From: Toxotes chatareus
Taxonomy: Eukaryota; Chordata; Actinopteri; Toxotidae
DNA: 64,000 nt
NCBI GenBank assembly: GCA_016801885.1
Contig: CM028896.1
Location: forward strand, 15,532,501 to 15,596,500
Direction of reading: 5' to 3'
The first letter of the stretch is position 1, and the number at the start of each line of letters is the position of its first letter. The notes beneath the pieces were generated by a model. It was not told where the DNA came from. It did no database searches and saw nothing but the letters and a program-made list of their open reading frames with translations. Below are positions 13,401 through 23,000 of this stretch, piece after piece. The position numbers were made by a program, and so were the translations under genes.

Positions 13401-16400
13401 AGAGCGACTGGTGATCTGTTTACAGTGCAGCCAAACAAACTCGCGTTGTTCCAACACAGAAGTCAGTGAAAAATAATTGATTTCATGCTGCAAGAAGTCA
13501 CCAGCAGTAAGAAATGTTCTGGTTGCATTAGCAGTAATCGTACAGCTCTGATGTGTTTTATTGTGCTTTAATGTGCTTTGTTATGTTGGGTATCGCTACT
13601 GCAGAAAAAATAAATGGGGTTTGATCTCATGAAAATCTTAAGGATTATAACTTTAGTGTTACAATGAAGAATATATAGAATCACTGATCCCTTCTCTCAA
13701 CCCCACACTGAAAGAAAAAAGGAACAGCCCCTTTCCTCTGTATTAAAAACAGCATATTTTACATGATATCTATTTTGTTTTTTCTTTAAAGGCATGTGTT
13801 ATCATTTATTTTTAGATCGAATCATGTCAAAACTGCTCCCTACCCACCTGTGGTTGCAGTGAGGGTGACAGGTGAGCTCCTCTTGTGTCCCTTGTCTGCA
13901 GTCAAAGTGAGAGTGTAGCTCATTCCGGGGGTCAGGTTGGACACGACGTGGCCAGTGGCGGTGGGTGGGATCTCCACCTCCTCTACCTGGCCATCTCTGG
14001 AGGCGTACACCATCCTGTAGCCACTGACCTTGGCCCGGGGCTTCTCCCACCTCAGAGAGAGGGAGGTCTCCGTGGACTCGACTTCCTCAAAATCTGTGGG
14101 AGGATCGATGTCTGAAAGAAAAGACATGAGAAGGTAAAACAAAGCAAAAAATTCCACACTCGTGTTGCATCATCCGCACAATTCATAAATCACTTTTCCA
14201 CCATTGGTTTCATTTCATCACCCGAGTTGGACATCTGTGCATTAATGAAGGGGTGTGCAGGACGAGTATTTGGACAGCTGCTCGGAAGCATCTCTCACCA
14301 GTTGCAGCATTTGCAGTAGCTGGGAGGCTCTCTCTCTCATTTTTCACACCGGTCACACCGATCCCATACTCTGTCCCCGGCTTCAGCCCTGCCACACAGA
14401 GAGACAGAAGGACAGTTTACCACTTGGTATGACGGACTCAGATTCAGGCTTGGAGGTTGTGTGTGGTCATACTTGATAAGCGTTCATCTATTTGACCCTC
14501 ACCTGTGATAGTAGCTTTTGTGGTGTCTCCCGGTCCTTGTGGGAACACTTCCTCGCCATGAGTCGCTCCAGAGATGGGGCTGTATTTCACCCGGTAGCTG
14601 CCGACGTCAGCCTGACTGTTAGTCCACTCCAGAGTGATGCTGTTGTCTGTCTGGGACACGGCCTGCAGGTTCCTGGGGGCATCCAGTCCTAAGAGAAATG
14701 CTCACAAACTTTAGTATGAAATGTGAAACCATACATGTGCATGCAGCTTTAAAATTCATTTTGCAGTTACTGCCACCACAAGCCTACCTGTGGTGAACGT
14801 GGAGGTGACGGGGTCACTGGTGACGTCCCCGCTCCTGGACACGAGCGACACCGTGTACTCGGTGTCTGGCCTCAGACCGTCAACGCTGTACTGCTTGTCC
14901 GGGGGGAAGATCTCTGCGCTGTTTTCGTCGGAGGGGTCAGAGGTGGGTCCGTAAAACATGGTGATTCTGTCAATGGGAGCCACTGGCTGAGACCAGCTCA
15001 CCAGTGCCGCGGAGTCCGTCACATCCTTCACCTCCACCTGCCGGGGGCCGTCGATCTCTGGGGTGGAAGTTCAGGTGAGGGTGAAAAATAAATGTACAGG
15101 CAGGAAATGGCTGACTTGTTCTAAAAGTAACCGGTCTAACTCTGTTGTATGGACTAAACCTAAGCCTTTGAATTCACAAATTAATTGCCACGTTTTTTGT
15201 TTCTGTAGTATCCACACATAAAACAGCCCTTGTGAAACTGAACTTGGCTCTCTCATAAGACAAAGCACAAGCTTGGGTCAACACAGGAAAGGCTATCATG
15301 AATTATAACGTGATTCCCTTTCACTCTGGCATTGTGTTTAATACCCGACAAACCTCCTGTGTTTACATGTGTGGGGGAGACATCTTTTCTCTCTCCGTCT
15401 CTGAGCTGAGCTAAAAGGACCTCCGGGGGTAAACGGGTACAGAAGGCTTGAACCTTATTTCTATCACTCATTTCTGGGAGCTGTGTCGAGTTTCAGCTCA
15501 TACAAATAAATGACATCAGAGGTGAAATGGTGCGACACGCGGGGCAGTCCGTCGACACAGACTTGTAAACCAAATGGCTTTTCCATGCACAAAGATGACT
15601 GTTTGGCCTGGCGTGCCATATCGATTGCATAAAGAGCTGGAGGAGAGTCGCAGTGTAATGTATGGAGTAACACTGCAATAAAAGTTTCAGCGAGCGGGGG
15701 ACAAGAGCTACGGGCAAGATTTAGTGAAAGAGAAAAAAAAACAACTATTACATGGTCATGCTAGGCTGAGATTCAATTTGTTTGAGTTATTACTCTTTAC
15801 CTAAAATCTGTTAGATGGAACTTCGCAGAGCCAGCGGGGATTTCCTGTTGTTACTCTTCTTTTTGTTATGGGATTTCACTCATCTTTTTTTTTTTACTCT
15901 GTGCTCACGTGATGTAGACATTATTATCTGTACCCCACCGGACCTCTAACAGCTGCCAGACAGAGCAGGAATATGACGTGATCATGCAACCTCTGAGTAG
16001 AACTTCATCGCCATGATAAGCTGGATTCTCTTCTTAGTGTTTATGTTTGAACATCAATCATTTCACCAGTGGACTCGGAGTAAATGTTTGTTTCCAGAAA
16101 CTGAAACTCACTGGTAGTGACCGTTTTGGTTGTTTGGGGTCCTCGGGTGCTGTTCTTGATGATGTTGATGGACACTTCATACTCCTGTCCTGGTCCAAGG
16201 CCTGACTGAAGAAACTCGGTTTGAGAGGGTGGGAGGGTGCTCGCGACTTTTCCATTTGCTTCTTTCTGCACGGACACACAACGCGTAAACCAATGTCAAA
16301 TATCCTGTTAGCGGCATCCACACAAGAAATCATGCTCTGACTGTGGCAGTCTTGATTATTCTACAAAGTCCAGTTCAGGTTCAGCTGGTCAGCATTTAGA

Positions 16401-19400
16401 TTTCTCCCACGCCAGATTTTTTTTTTTTAAACCACGCCTCCAAGCATATTTTATTTGGATTCTCCTGAGTGCAGGGCCATATTTTACAGACAGACATGAG
16501 ATCAACCTCTTGTCTCTTGCCTCTCAGCGAGAACACAGATGAGTGTATATCCCCACTGTGCTGAGTAAAATAATCAAGTTGCTACAGCAGAAATCCTGTG
16601 CTAATTCTCTCAAATGTTAAGTTTAAAGAGACCACACTACTAAAAAGTTTGTTCCTGATTTCCACAACAACCTGATTATCACACAGCCCATTATCAAAAC
16701 TAACATGAAGATCAGGAGAGGACAATATATTTAAAAATGGGTAAAAACTCTGCATGTACTCTGTATCATCTGGCACAGAAATTTCACTGGCTCGGATTCT
16801 CAGCAAAAGATTTACCCACAGTTCTATGACATCCAGATTCACCCTCACTGAAATTTTCCATATGTCAAATCAATTTTACTGGTTTGCATTGGCATTGAAA
16901 TAAATCCACGTTTTGCTGACACTTCCAATAAGCTGGCATAGCTGATCACTTTTTTTTTTCTTCCCCTCGTCGCTTAATAAAACCCCGGGCAAGCCTTCAA
17001 AAGAGACGGGGGCAGACTGACCGTGTTGCGGAAATAGATCTCCCAGCCATCAAAGGAGATGTCCAGCTGGTCCCACACTACCTCTACTGAGGTCTCTCTC
17101 ACCGATTTGAACCTTAAACCCTCTGGCTGTGGGAGATCTGGAGGGACGGAAACAAAAAAAAAAAAAAAATCAAAACAGCTGTTAACCTTTTTTCTGTAGG
17201 TATTCTCAGGGAAACCAGCACGGAGACTATGAGGTACCTGTGGCGACCCTCGCACTGACAGGGACGCTCCTCTTGTTGCTCAGAACGGCGTAGACACTGA
17301 TCAGATACTCGATGCCAGGTTCAAGCTCTTTGACGGTGGCAGAAGTTTGGTCTCCGGGCACAGTGAACTCCTGGAGAAGACCACCAGGACTGGTGGGCAC
17401 GTACGTCACAAGGTACTCTGTCACCAACATCTCATTGTTCCAGGACAGGTCCACTGTGTCGGCGGTGACCTCGCCGACAGTGAGGTCCTTTGGCGGAGAC
17501 ACTGGAAAAAAAAAAGGGAAACTTTACTGTGGGTGGTGCCTTGGACAGTTTCTCGTGCCCTCAATCGGTAAATATCCACCACGCAGAACTAATGCAAGCT
17601 CCAGAGCCACATCTGGCTGTGGTGTGAAGAGCTGCCAAAAAAGTGCGAACAAAGTGTAGACAATGGCAACACACAAACTCAGAACCTCTTTTATATTCAC
17701 CAAAATAGTTTCTCAGGATGAGTGGTGAGTGAATTTTGAGAACAGAAGGAAATTACATCACTCTGGATTTGCGTTTATAGTACATCTAGTTGACACATGG
17801 AAACTGTCAGGAAAGCGTGAGCTGCCAGATCCTTTTCTTGTGTATTTGTGCACTGAACCCGAACAGAGCCTCTTACCTTCTGAGCAGTCCTCTCCGATGT
17901 ATCCCTCATCGCAGGTGCACCGACCGTTCAAACACTGGCCTTTGTCCTGGCAGTTGTTGAGGCAGCTCAGCTGTGCACAGCTTTCTCCTTCATATCCGCT
18001 CTCGCATGTGCACCTCCCATTGATGCAGCGCCCCCTGTTGTTGCAGTTATCTGGACAGGCGAGCACGGAGCAGTCATCTCCAGAGTAGCCCTCCTGGCAG
18101 ACGCACTTGCCGTCTGCACAGTAACCTCTGGACAGGCAGTCGTTGGGACAAGCTTTCTGACTGCAGTCTTCCCCGGCGAAGCCTTCGTCGCAGACACACT
18201 GCCCATCGATGCAGCGGCCGCGGTTTCGGCAGTTGTTCGGGCAGCTCAGTTCGCCGCAGTCCTCGCCAGTGAAGCCCGCATGGCACACGCAGCGTCCATC
18301 AATACACTCCCCGCGGCCGTAGCAGTTTGAGGGGCAGGTCCTGATGCTGCAGTCCTCCCCAGCGAAGCCTTCCTCGCACACACACTGGCCGTTAACACAG
18401 CGCCCCCTGTGCAGGCAGTTGCTCGGACAGGAAAGCTCGGAGCAATCGTCTCCCTGGAAACCGACGTCGCACGCGCACTGTCCGTTTATGCACTGGCCTC
18501 TGTTGTTACAGTTGTTCGGACACGTTAACTGGCTGCAGTCTTCGCCTTGGTAGCCCGTGTCGCAGATGCACATCCCGTTGAAGCACGTACCTCTGCCATT
18601 ACAGTCATTGAGGCAGGTGAGCTGGGAGCAGTCCTCTCCGCTGTAGCCAGCAGTGCAGACACACCGACCATCGACACAGAAACCGTTGCCTTGACAGTTG
18701 TTGGGACAGGTGCGATCTCCACAGTCCTCCCCGGTGTACCCCTCATCACAGTAGCAGGTGCCGTTGACACAGCGTCCACGGTCGTAGCAGTCTTTGGGAC
18801 AGATGAGCTCGGAGCAGTCGAAGCCGGTCCAGGGCTCATCACACACGCAGTCTCCGTCATCACAGCGGCCGCGGCCTCGGCAGTTGTTGAGGCACTTGCT
18901 CTGAGAGCAGTCTTCTCCAAAGTAACCGTCCGAGCAGACGCAGGCGCCGCCCACACACCGGCCGTAAGCGCCACAGTCCACAGGGCAGACCTCGAGGGTG
19001 CAGCCCTCTCCAGAGAAACCCTTGAAGCACTCACACTTTCCGTCCACGCAGCGGCCCCGGTTCTGGCAGTTACTGGGACACTCGGGCTCAGTGCAGTTGG
19101 GTCCTTTCCAGCCAGGCTCACATACACAGCCGCAGGATTCAGCGCTGTAGTTTCCGTGGCCGTTACAATAAGGTTTTGTTCCCACAGCACCTTTGATAAA
19201 AAAAAAGTTTTTTAAGTTATTATTTTTCAGTATTCTTTTTCTTTCACCATTCACTGAGAAATTGTCCCAGGCTTATTTTGGCAACTACTGAAGAAGACTT
19301 TCACTGATATTGCAATAACTGCATGTTGTGTTTTTTTTGAGCCAAATAAAGCTCCATTCAAATTCACTGACAAGTTCTTAGTCTCTACTGTTTGAGAAAA

Positions 19401-20074
19401 ACTTACACCACCAGAATTTCTAAAGAGCTCCGCACAACAGATGGACGGAACAGATGTGCTTTATATGAAAGGAGACTCACGGGGTTATGCCGTATTCCTA
19501 ATGGAGCACTTGCAAATGCAAAATAAAGAGAAATAAAGGATTATTTTACTGCGGAGGCTGTGATGCAAATATGCATGACAGCCTAAACACACCCACCTGT
19601 GACCTGTGCGCTGCAGCAGGACCCGTCACTGTTGCACTGATCTCTCAGAGCTGAAACTTCGCCTTCGAGCATCTCCAGTCGGCTCATGAGGTCTTTCAGG
19701 CCAGGCAGTGAGTCCGTACAGCCACACGCCTGCCGGGGTATGTTGATACGGTGGGTGAACACGATCTGGTTCTCCCCATCCATGGTGTGCTCACTGATGT
19801 GATGGCCCGAGGAGGCCGGTGCATCTTTGGGATGGAGCTCCGTGCTCTCTGGCTCGTCCAGGTTCACTGAGCACAGGGAACTGGCGGGAACATTGATGTT
19901 GTAGACGTGGTTGAAAACCACAGGATGGTCAGCTCTGGGGAGGGTGACGTTATGCTCTGTCGGGGAGGCCAGAGTCTGTCGCCGATGCCGCAGGATTTTC
20001 TTCACAAGCCCAGCGTTTGATAAACTGAGCAGAGCAGTTAGGAGGAGGCAGCCCAGAAGGCTTCTTGCACCCAT
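1373..20074 (-). CDS. tnc: tenascin-C gene, full coding span (28 coding exons)
   Basis: Tenascin-C is a secreted extracellular-matrix glycoprotein that forms hexamers and modulates cell adhesion and migration. The exons encode, in order: a signal peptide with a basic cleavage-like RHRRQ motif, a cysteine-containing heptad assembly region, 13 complete EGF-like repeats plus one partial, 16 FN3 repeats, and a C-terminal fibrinogen-like globe. The exon plan matches mammalian TNC as I know it: FN3 repeats 1, 3 and 5 are single exons, repeats 2, 4, 6, 7 and 8 are split over two exons, and a block of single-exon repeats (eight here, called x1-x8) sits between repeats 5 and 6. That block is the alternatively spliced region in mammals. 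All FN3 boundaries are phase 1. The summed coding length would be about 2374 residues if exon x2 had one more base; as read, x2 is out of frame. The other family members (tnr, tnn, tnxb) fit less well because of the number of EGF repeats and the N-terminal sequence. Confidence 0.97.
1866..2029 (-). CDS. tnc: tnc fibrinogen-like domain, exon 4 of 5
   Basis: A 164-nt exon [18 protein letters not shown]... with the Asp-rich DNDND calcium-site-like segment and [16 protein letters not shown]. Leaves at phase 0. Confidence 0.94.
2130..2612. repeat. dispersed percomorph repeat (family B), in a tnc intron
   Basis: It begins TTAGCTTAGCATAAAGACTGG, with a GGAAACAG(A)GGGAAACAGCTAGCC block and a GTTTGTTTAATC/GTACAAA block, and ends with CCCAAAATGTGG next to CTACTCCTTTAA. 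I recognise this as a palindromic element common in percomorph genomes. It is internally deleted here, fills most of the intron between fibrinogen exons 3 and 4, and its end lies about 12 nt from exon 2624. Coordinates are approximate. Confidence 0.7.
2624..2785 (-). CDS. tnc: tnc fibrinogen-like domain, exon 3 of 5
   Basis: A 162-nt exon [18 protein letters not shown]... ending AYSGTA. Phase 1 on both sides. Confidence 0.94.
2876..2972 (-). CDS. tnc: tnc fibrinogen-like domain, exon 2 of 5
   Basis: A 97-nt exon [18 protein letters not shown]... with [12 protein letters not shown], the second signature of fibrinogen-related domains. Leaves at phase 1. Confidence 0.95.
3162..3313 (-). CDS. 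tnc: tnc fibrinogen-like domain, exon 1 of 5
   Basis: A 152-nt exon [18 protein letters not shown]... through [13 protein letters not shown], the hallmark start of a fibrinogen-related domain. Leaves at phase 0. Confidence 0.95.
3817..3949 (-). CDS. tnc: tnc FN3 repeat 8, second exon
   Basis: A 133-nt exon [18 protein letters not shown]... ending VFTT, phase 0 in and phase 1 out. It is the last FN3 repeat before the fibrinogen-like globe. Confidence 0.93.
4062..4192 (-). CDS. tnc: tnc FN3 repeat 8, first exon
   Basis: A 131-nt exon [18 protein letters not shown]... ending SADGIIR at phase 0. Confidence 0.93.
4315..4458 (-). CDS. tnc: tnc FN3 repeat 7, second exon
   Basis: A 144-nt exon [18 protein letters not shown]... 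ending TEFTTG. Phase 1 on both sides. Confidence 0.93.
4598..4717 (-). CDS. tnc: tnc FN3 repeat 7, first exon
   Basis: A 120-nt exon [18 protein letters not shown]... with the core [17 protein letters not shown], ending SADS at phase 1. Confidence 0.93.
4819..4962 (-). CDS. tnc: tnc FN3 repeat 6, second exon
   Basis: A 144-nt exon [18 protein letters not shown]... ending DSVTTG. With the preceding exon it gives 89 codons; phase 1 on both sides. Confidence 0.93.
5132..5254 (-). CDS. tnc: tnc FN3 repeat 6, first exon
   Basis: A 123-nt exon [18 protein letters not shown]... with the core [16 protein letters not shown], ending PFEG at phase 1. Confidence 0.93.
5572..5844 (-). CDS. tnc: tnc extra FN3 repeat x8
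   Basis: A 273-nt exon [19 protein letters not shown]... ending TGVAQTG. By position it corresponds to the last alternatively spliced repeat (D) of mammals. Phase 1 on both sides. Confidence 0.93.
6934..7242 (-). CDS. tnc: tnc extra FN3 repeat x7
   Basis: A 309-nt exon [19 protein letters not shown]... ending TTVAVTG. It is about 12 residues longer than its neighbours because of a [15 protein letters not shown] insertion after the core Trp strand. The acceptor was chosen at a CCCTCCAG site at 7243-7244; upstream sequence stays open, so the start is slightly less certain than for the others. Confidence 0.88.
8019..8291 (-). CDS. tnc: tnc extra FN3 repeat x6
   Basis: A 273-nt exon [19 protein letters not shown]... 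ending AHAVTG. Phase 1 on both sides. Confidence 0.93.
8404..8676 (-). CDS. tnc: tnc extra FN3 repeat x5
   Basis: A 273-nt exon [19 protein letters not shown]... ending FSVASTG. Phase 1 on both sides; 456 nt from x4 and only 112 nt from x6. Confidence 0.93.
8861..9133 (-). CDS. tnc: tnc extra FN3 repeat x4
   Basis: A 273-nt exon [19 protein letters not shown]... ending SIVASTG. It shares with x3 and x5-x8 the pattern V.N.T...F.L.W, then F D.F...V.D, then G....Y.I.LYG, consistent with tandem exon duplication. Phase 1 on both sides. Confidence 0.93.
10605..10880 (-). CDS. tnc: tnc extra FN3 repeat x3
   Basis: A 276-nt exon [20 protein letters not shown]... with the core Trp in ASWSP and the end SEATTG. 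Phase 1 on both sides. Confidence 0.93.
11323..11774 (-). CDS. tnc: tnc extra FN3 repeat x2, frame broken by an apparent 1-nt deletion
   Basis: The exon starts [16 protein letters not shown] (phase 1 in) and runs through a linker of about 65 Pro/Ser/Thr/Glu-rich residues to SSNLDAWG. From there an FN3 core ([17 protein letters not shown] ... VFATTG, phase 1 out) continues in another frame. The exon is 452 nt, one short of a multiple of three. The switch falls at the five-C run 11576-11580 (GGGGG on the coding strand). Reading straight on from the linker gives a stop at 11539-11541. It may be an assembly or read error, or a real allele; skipping the exon would restore frame. Confidence 0.8.
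12045..12074. repeat. perfect 11-bp inverted repeat in a tnc intron
   Basis: The arms ATTAATGGCAC (12045-12055) and GTGCCATTAAT (12064-12074) are exactly complementary and separated by an 8-nt loop. They lie in the intron between x1 and x2. Function unknown. Confidence 0.8.
12729..13106 (-). CDS. tnc: tnc extra FN3 repeat x1 with acidic N-terminal linker
   Basis: A 378-nt exon, longer than the usual 264-276 nt because about 40 residues precede the FN3 core: [10 protein letters not shown]... rich in Asp, Glu, Ser and Pro. The FN3 part starts at [17 protein letters not shown] and ends EAVAVTG. Phase 1 on both sides, so it can be skipped in frame. Confidence 0.9.
13848..14111 (-). CDS. tnc: tnc FN3 repeat 5
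   Basis: A 264-nt single-exon repeat starting [18 protein letters not shown] and ending TLTATTG. It is the last constitutive repeat before the block that is alternatively spliced in mammals. Phase 1 on both sides. Confidence 0.95.
14299..14388 (-). CDS. tnc: tnc FN3 repeat 4, second exon
   Basis: A 90-nt exon [18 protein letters not shown]... ending ANAATG, phase 1 on both sides. It supplies the FN3 tyrosine corner; the two exons together encode 92 codons. Confidence 0.93.
14503..14688 (-). CDS. tnc: tnc FN3 repeat 4, first exon
   Basis: A 186-nt exon beginning [18 protein letters not shown], with the core Trp in [10 protein letters not shown], ending ATIT at phase 1. It follows a TTAG acceptor at 14689-14690. 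Confidence 0.93.
14788..15057 (-). CDS. tnc: tnc FN3 repeat 3 (integrin-site repeat, RGD absent)
   Basis: A 270-nt single-exon repeat with [18 protein letters not shown] at the start and [17 protein letters not shown] later. In mammals this repeat carries an RGD and an IDG integrin motif. Here the aligned positions read SGD (14825-14833) and IDR (14966-14974). Phase 1 on both sides. Confidence 0.95.
16112..16265 (-). CDS. tnc: tnc FN3 repeat 2, second half
   Basis: A 154-nt exon starting [10 protein letters not shown] and containing [14 protein letters not shown], the tyrosine-corner part of an FN3 fold. It joins the preceding exon at phase 0 and leaves at phase 1; the two exons together give 90 codons. 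Confidence 0.93.
17022..17137 (-). CDS. tnc: tnc FN3 repeat 2, first half
   Basis: A 116-nt exon starting [10 protein letters not shown] with the core VVWDQLD, ending in ...YFRNT at phase 0. The acceptor follows an unusually long T-rich tract (an A run on the plus strand near 17154-17169). Confidence 0.93.
17238..17501 (-). CDS. tnc: tnc FN3 repeat 1
   Basis: A 264-nt single-exon FN3 repeat with the sequence [12 protein letters not shown] at its start, a core Trp (DLSWNNEM) and a terminal VATG. Entry and exit are both phase 1. It directly follows the EGF exon, as in other tenascin-C genes. Confidence 0.95.
17877..19190 (-). CDS. tnc: tnc EGF-repeat exon (13.5 EGF-like repeats)
   Basis: A single 1314-nt open exon. 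It begins with a partial EGF unit containing [14 protein letters not shown], then 13 tandem units of 31 residues with the spacing C-x3-C-x5-C-x4-C-x-C-x8-C. This compact six-cysteine pattern is diagnostic of tenascins. Mammalian TNC has 14.5 units, so this protein is one unit shorter. The unit starts are CPSN, CPVD, CLNN, CPKD, CPNN, CLND, CPNN, CPSN, CPSN, CPNN, CPND, CPDN and CLNN. The acceptor is at 19191-19192 and the donor at 17875-17876, both phase 1. Confidence 0.97.
19597..20074 (-). CDS. tnc: tnc first coding exon: signal peptide and assembly domain
   Basis: The start codon at 20074 opens a hydrophobic leader (residues 1 to about 21, ending SLSNA), followed by a basic RHRRQ stretch at about residues 29-33. 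The segment then carries the conserved [12 protein letters not shown] and [19 protein letters not shown] blocks and a leucine heptad region ending RDQC. In tenascins this region trimerises and then links two trimers by disulphides. An in-frame ATG lies 21 codons upstream, but the 20074 start directly precedes the signal peptide and resembles the mammalian MGA start. The donor at 19595-19596 leaves phase 1. Confidence 0.95.
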
Positions 20075-23000
20075 GCTAGGTGTGGGATGTGGATTCGGTA
20101 AAATAAATATCGGTTTGAACCTCTGACTAAAGACCAATCCTGGTTAATGGTGAAAGTTCTGAAAAACAGACAGAAAACACACAATCAGACAAATGCAATT
20201 TCAATGTGGTATGTAAAGCCGAATATTCAACATTCAATAAAACGTAGAGTTAACCACAGAGAGGTGTGCTGCTGTTTCGGAAAGAATTTCATACCAAAGA
20301 ATCCACAGTTGTGCTGGCACGTCAGCTTCGTTCACAGTATTGCAACACAAATATCTGAAAAGTATCAGCTGTTCTGCGTGTTACGGGATTTAAAGGCCAA
20401 CACGCTGCAGTATCTATAGGTGCAATGGACTAAAATAATGTGAAAATCTGGAGAGAGAAAAAAAAAAGTCATAATCCATCCTGTGCACACCACTGCTCCT
20501 CGCCCACGAATTGCACAGATGACTTCATCAGCTGGACACGAAGAGAACTATAATTTGTGGGAGACAAACTAGAACTAATGACAAGCTTCATCCTCAGCGT
20601 GGGAAAGCCTCCTTGGATTACTCTGTGTTGAGTTTCCAAAGGGTCTGGGGTAAGCACAGGATAGTGAAAATCAATACAAAGGTCCACAGTGGCTGCACTG
20701 ACTAACACTGACGTACAGTACCAGCTTCTTCCTCACTACTGGAAACATTTTGCCTCAAAGATTTTTTTATTATGATACACCAAAAGCAAGAATTATCTAA
20801 AACAGGAAGCTGCATGGGAGAGTATGCAGGTGAATTTAAATGTACGATGCATTTCTCACCACCTCTTCCTTCAGCCTTCAGTATGGCTGACCGCAGTATC
20901 TTGTGTTAAACATCGCACCCTCAAACAAATGTTGACCATGTTGGTCTGCTGCTACGTCTGGGAGGCAGCAAACTACACCTCCGTAAGAGGGGCTGAATCT
21001 CTGCCAGTGATGGAGACTCTGGTCCAGATTTTTTAAAAAGTTTTTTTTATTGGTAGCTGCTGACAGGATGAAAAATGACTCCAAGAAGGGAATGGTTCAT
21101 CCAGTTTTAGATATGAAAAGGCACGTGGTGCACTCGGATTTAGGTTCTCATGAACACTGCTGGAAAGTATTGAGAGAATGCTGAGCTGTTGTATCTCTGT
21201 GTTTGTTACATCTCAGCGTAACCATGACTGCATTTTCTTTTTTCCTCTTTTTCCCCCCCTTGACACTCGTTTATTTATGAGAACGTATTTTATCCTCCAG
21301 TGATACAAAATCATAACAGAACAGCAACCCCACACATAAATAACCTCTATTCCAACCCATACCTGTCACCTCCAATATCAATAAAAAACTAAATAAATAG
21401 GGATGCAAAGAAACCGACTTAAAACAAGCTAATATTTACACTAAGTTTCTGAAGAAAAAAAAAAAGTTTGTCACATGATAAAAACAAAACCTGCCTCACA
21501 ATTCAGAATCCCATCCAGATTTAGATCAATTTACAAACCGTCGACTGAAAATGTTCCAAAGACGAAGCAAACGGGGCCCAAAAATCTTCAAAAATCTACG
21601 AAAATTCACCGTTAATCATTTCACTATGGTCCGACTGTTGACATATTTAAAACTATTTTACAAATTACCTCAATCCCTATGAAACCATCTGTAATAACTG
21701 CTTTCTTTGGCGTAACACGCTCACACCCGGGTCACCAAATCCTATGAAAGACTTCACAGTGTTTGTTATACTTTCAGCTTGATGCCTGATTCTTGGCAGG
21801 TGGAACTTTACCATGCCACGTCGTATTCACCTATTCTTCTTTCTACATTTGACTTTGAACCACAGGATTAATGTTCGTGACAAACCAGCTGTATTTCACA
21901 GTAATCACTGGAATCTCTCCATCTAAACAGTCCATCCCGTAGGATACTCTAGTAGAATATGAGAATCTCAGTGGACTTTTAAGTGACAAATTATAGTCAC
22001 TCGTCCACATTAATGGGCAGGTTGGGCCTGTGTGTATTTACATTTTGTTCAAAATTATGCGGAGGACTATGATGGATTTTCCAGTAAGGAATGGCTCGGA
22101 TTTAAATTTGGGAAAAACCACTATAGCAGATCAAGCAGAAGGGATCAAGAGACCATGGTGTGACAGGTTGTGGACTATCAGCCATCAGTTATTGAAAACC
22201 AGCATGTGCTCCACGAGCTGGCAGGGAAACTGGTGGTTTTAGTTTAGAGCTCATGATGGCTGGACTTTCTATTTTTTCTTCCTTTTTTCGGTTTGTTTTT
22301 ATCCTGTTATACTTGTGTGACAGGCAGCATTCTGAATTCCCCACATTAAAAAAGAATGAAAAATAGTTTCCATCACTGTCACCACAGGGCCTTTGTAAGC
22401 TTTTGAGTCTCATCAGTCCTCTTTTCTTTCCTTTATTGTCTTGAACTTCGACCTCACCTCCGACCTGACCTTTCTTTCTTAACGTGCCCCTTGCCAGCAT
22501 TTACAGACCCCTTCGCGTAATCTGGCAGGGCACAGATATAAAAAACTGAGTTAGAGTTTCACAAGTTCTCGCACATCTGGCGAGTGGAAGGATAAAGGTA
22601 GGTTATGGCTGGTGTTGTAAATCTGAAAACTAGGTCCTGAAATATGTTTCTGATCTCCCACTAGAAAACTTTACAAGACGCCAAGACTGATAATTTGCAG
22701 TCTTAGAGGCAAAGAACGAATCCTTTAAAATCCTCAGCATGGCTCTCGCTGCATTTGTGTGGGGCAAAGATGCTCTAAGCTTAGCTTCATAGGTGCCTCA
22801 AAGAAGCTGTTCTACATCTGTTACAAAAAAATAAAGCACCCTAACTTCTTTTCTTTTAAAATCAGGATTTATGCAGTGTTCAACAAACTAAATGTAAAAC
22901 TTTAAGGAATAATATTAAATGCAATTTAACATCTTTTTCACAGTGATTCCAGTCAAAGAATGAAAAACAGCGGAGACCATACATCAAAATTTCTAGAAAT

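Noticed and set aside
18547..19215. A 222-codon open frame on the plus strand opposite the EGF exon, rich in Ala, Val and Thr
   Set aside because: It is the antisense shadow of the regular EGF repeat codons, periodic with them, and lacks splice or start context.
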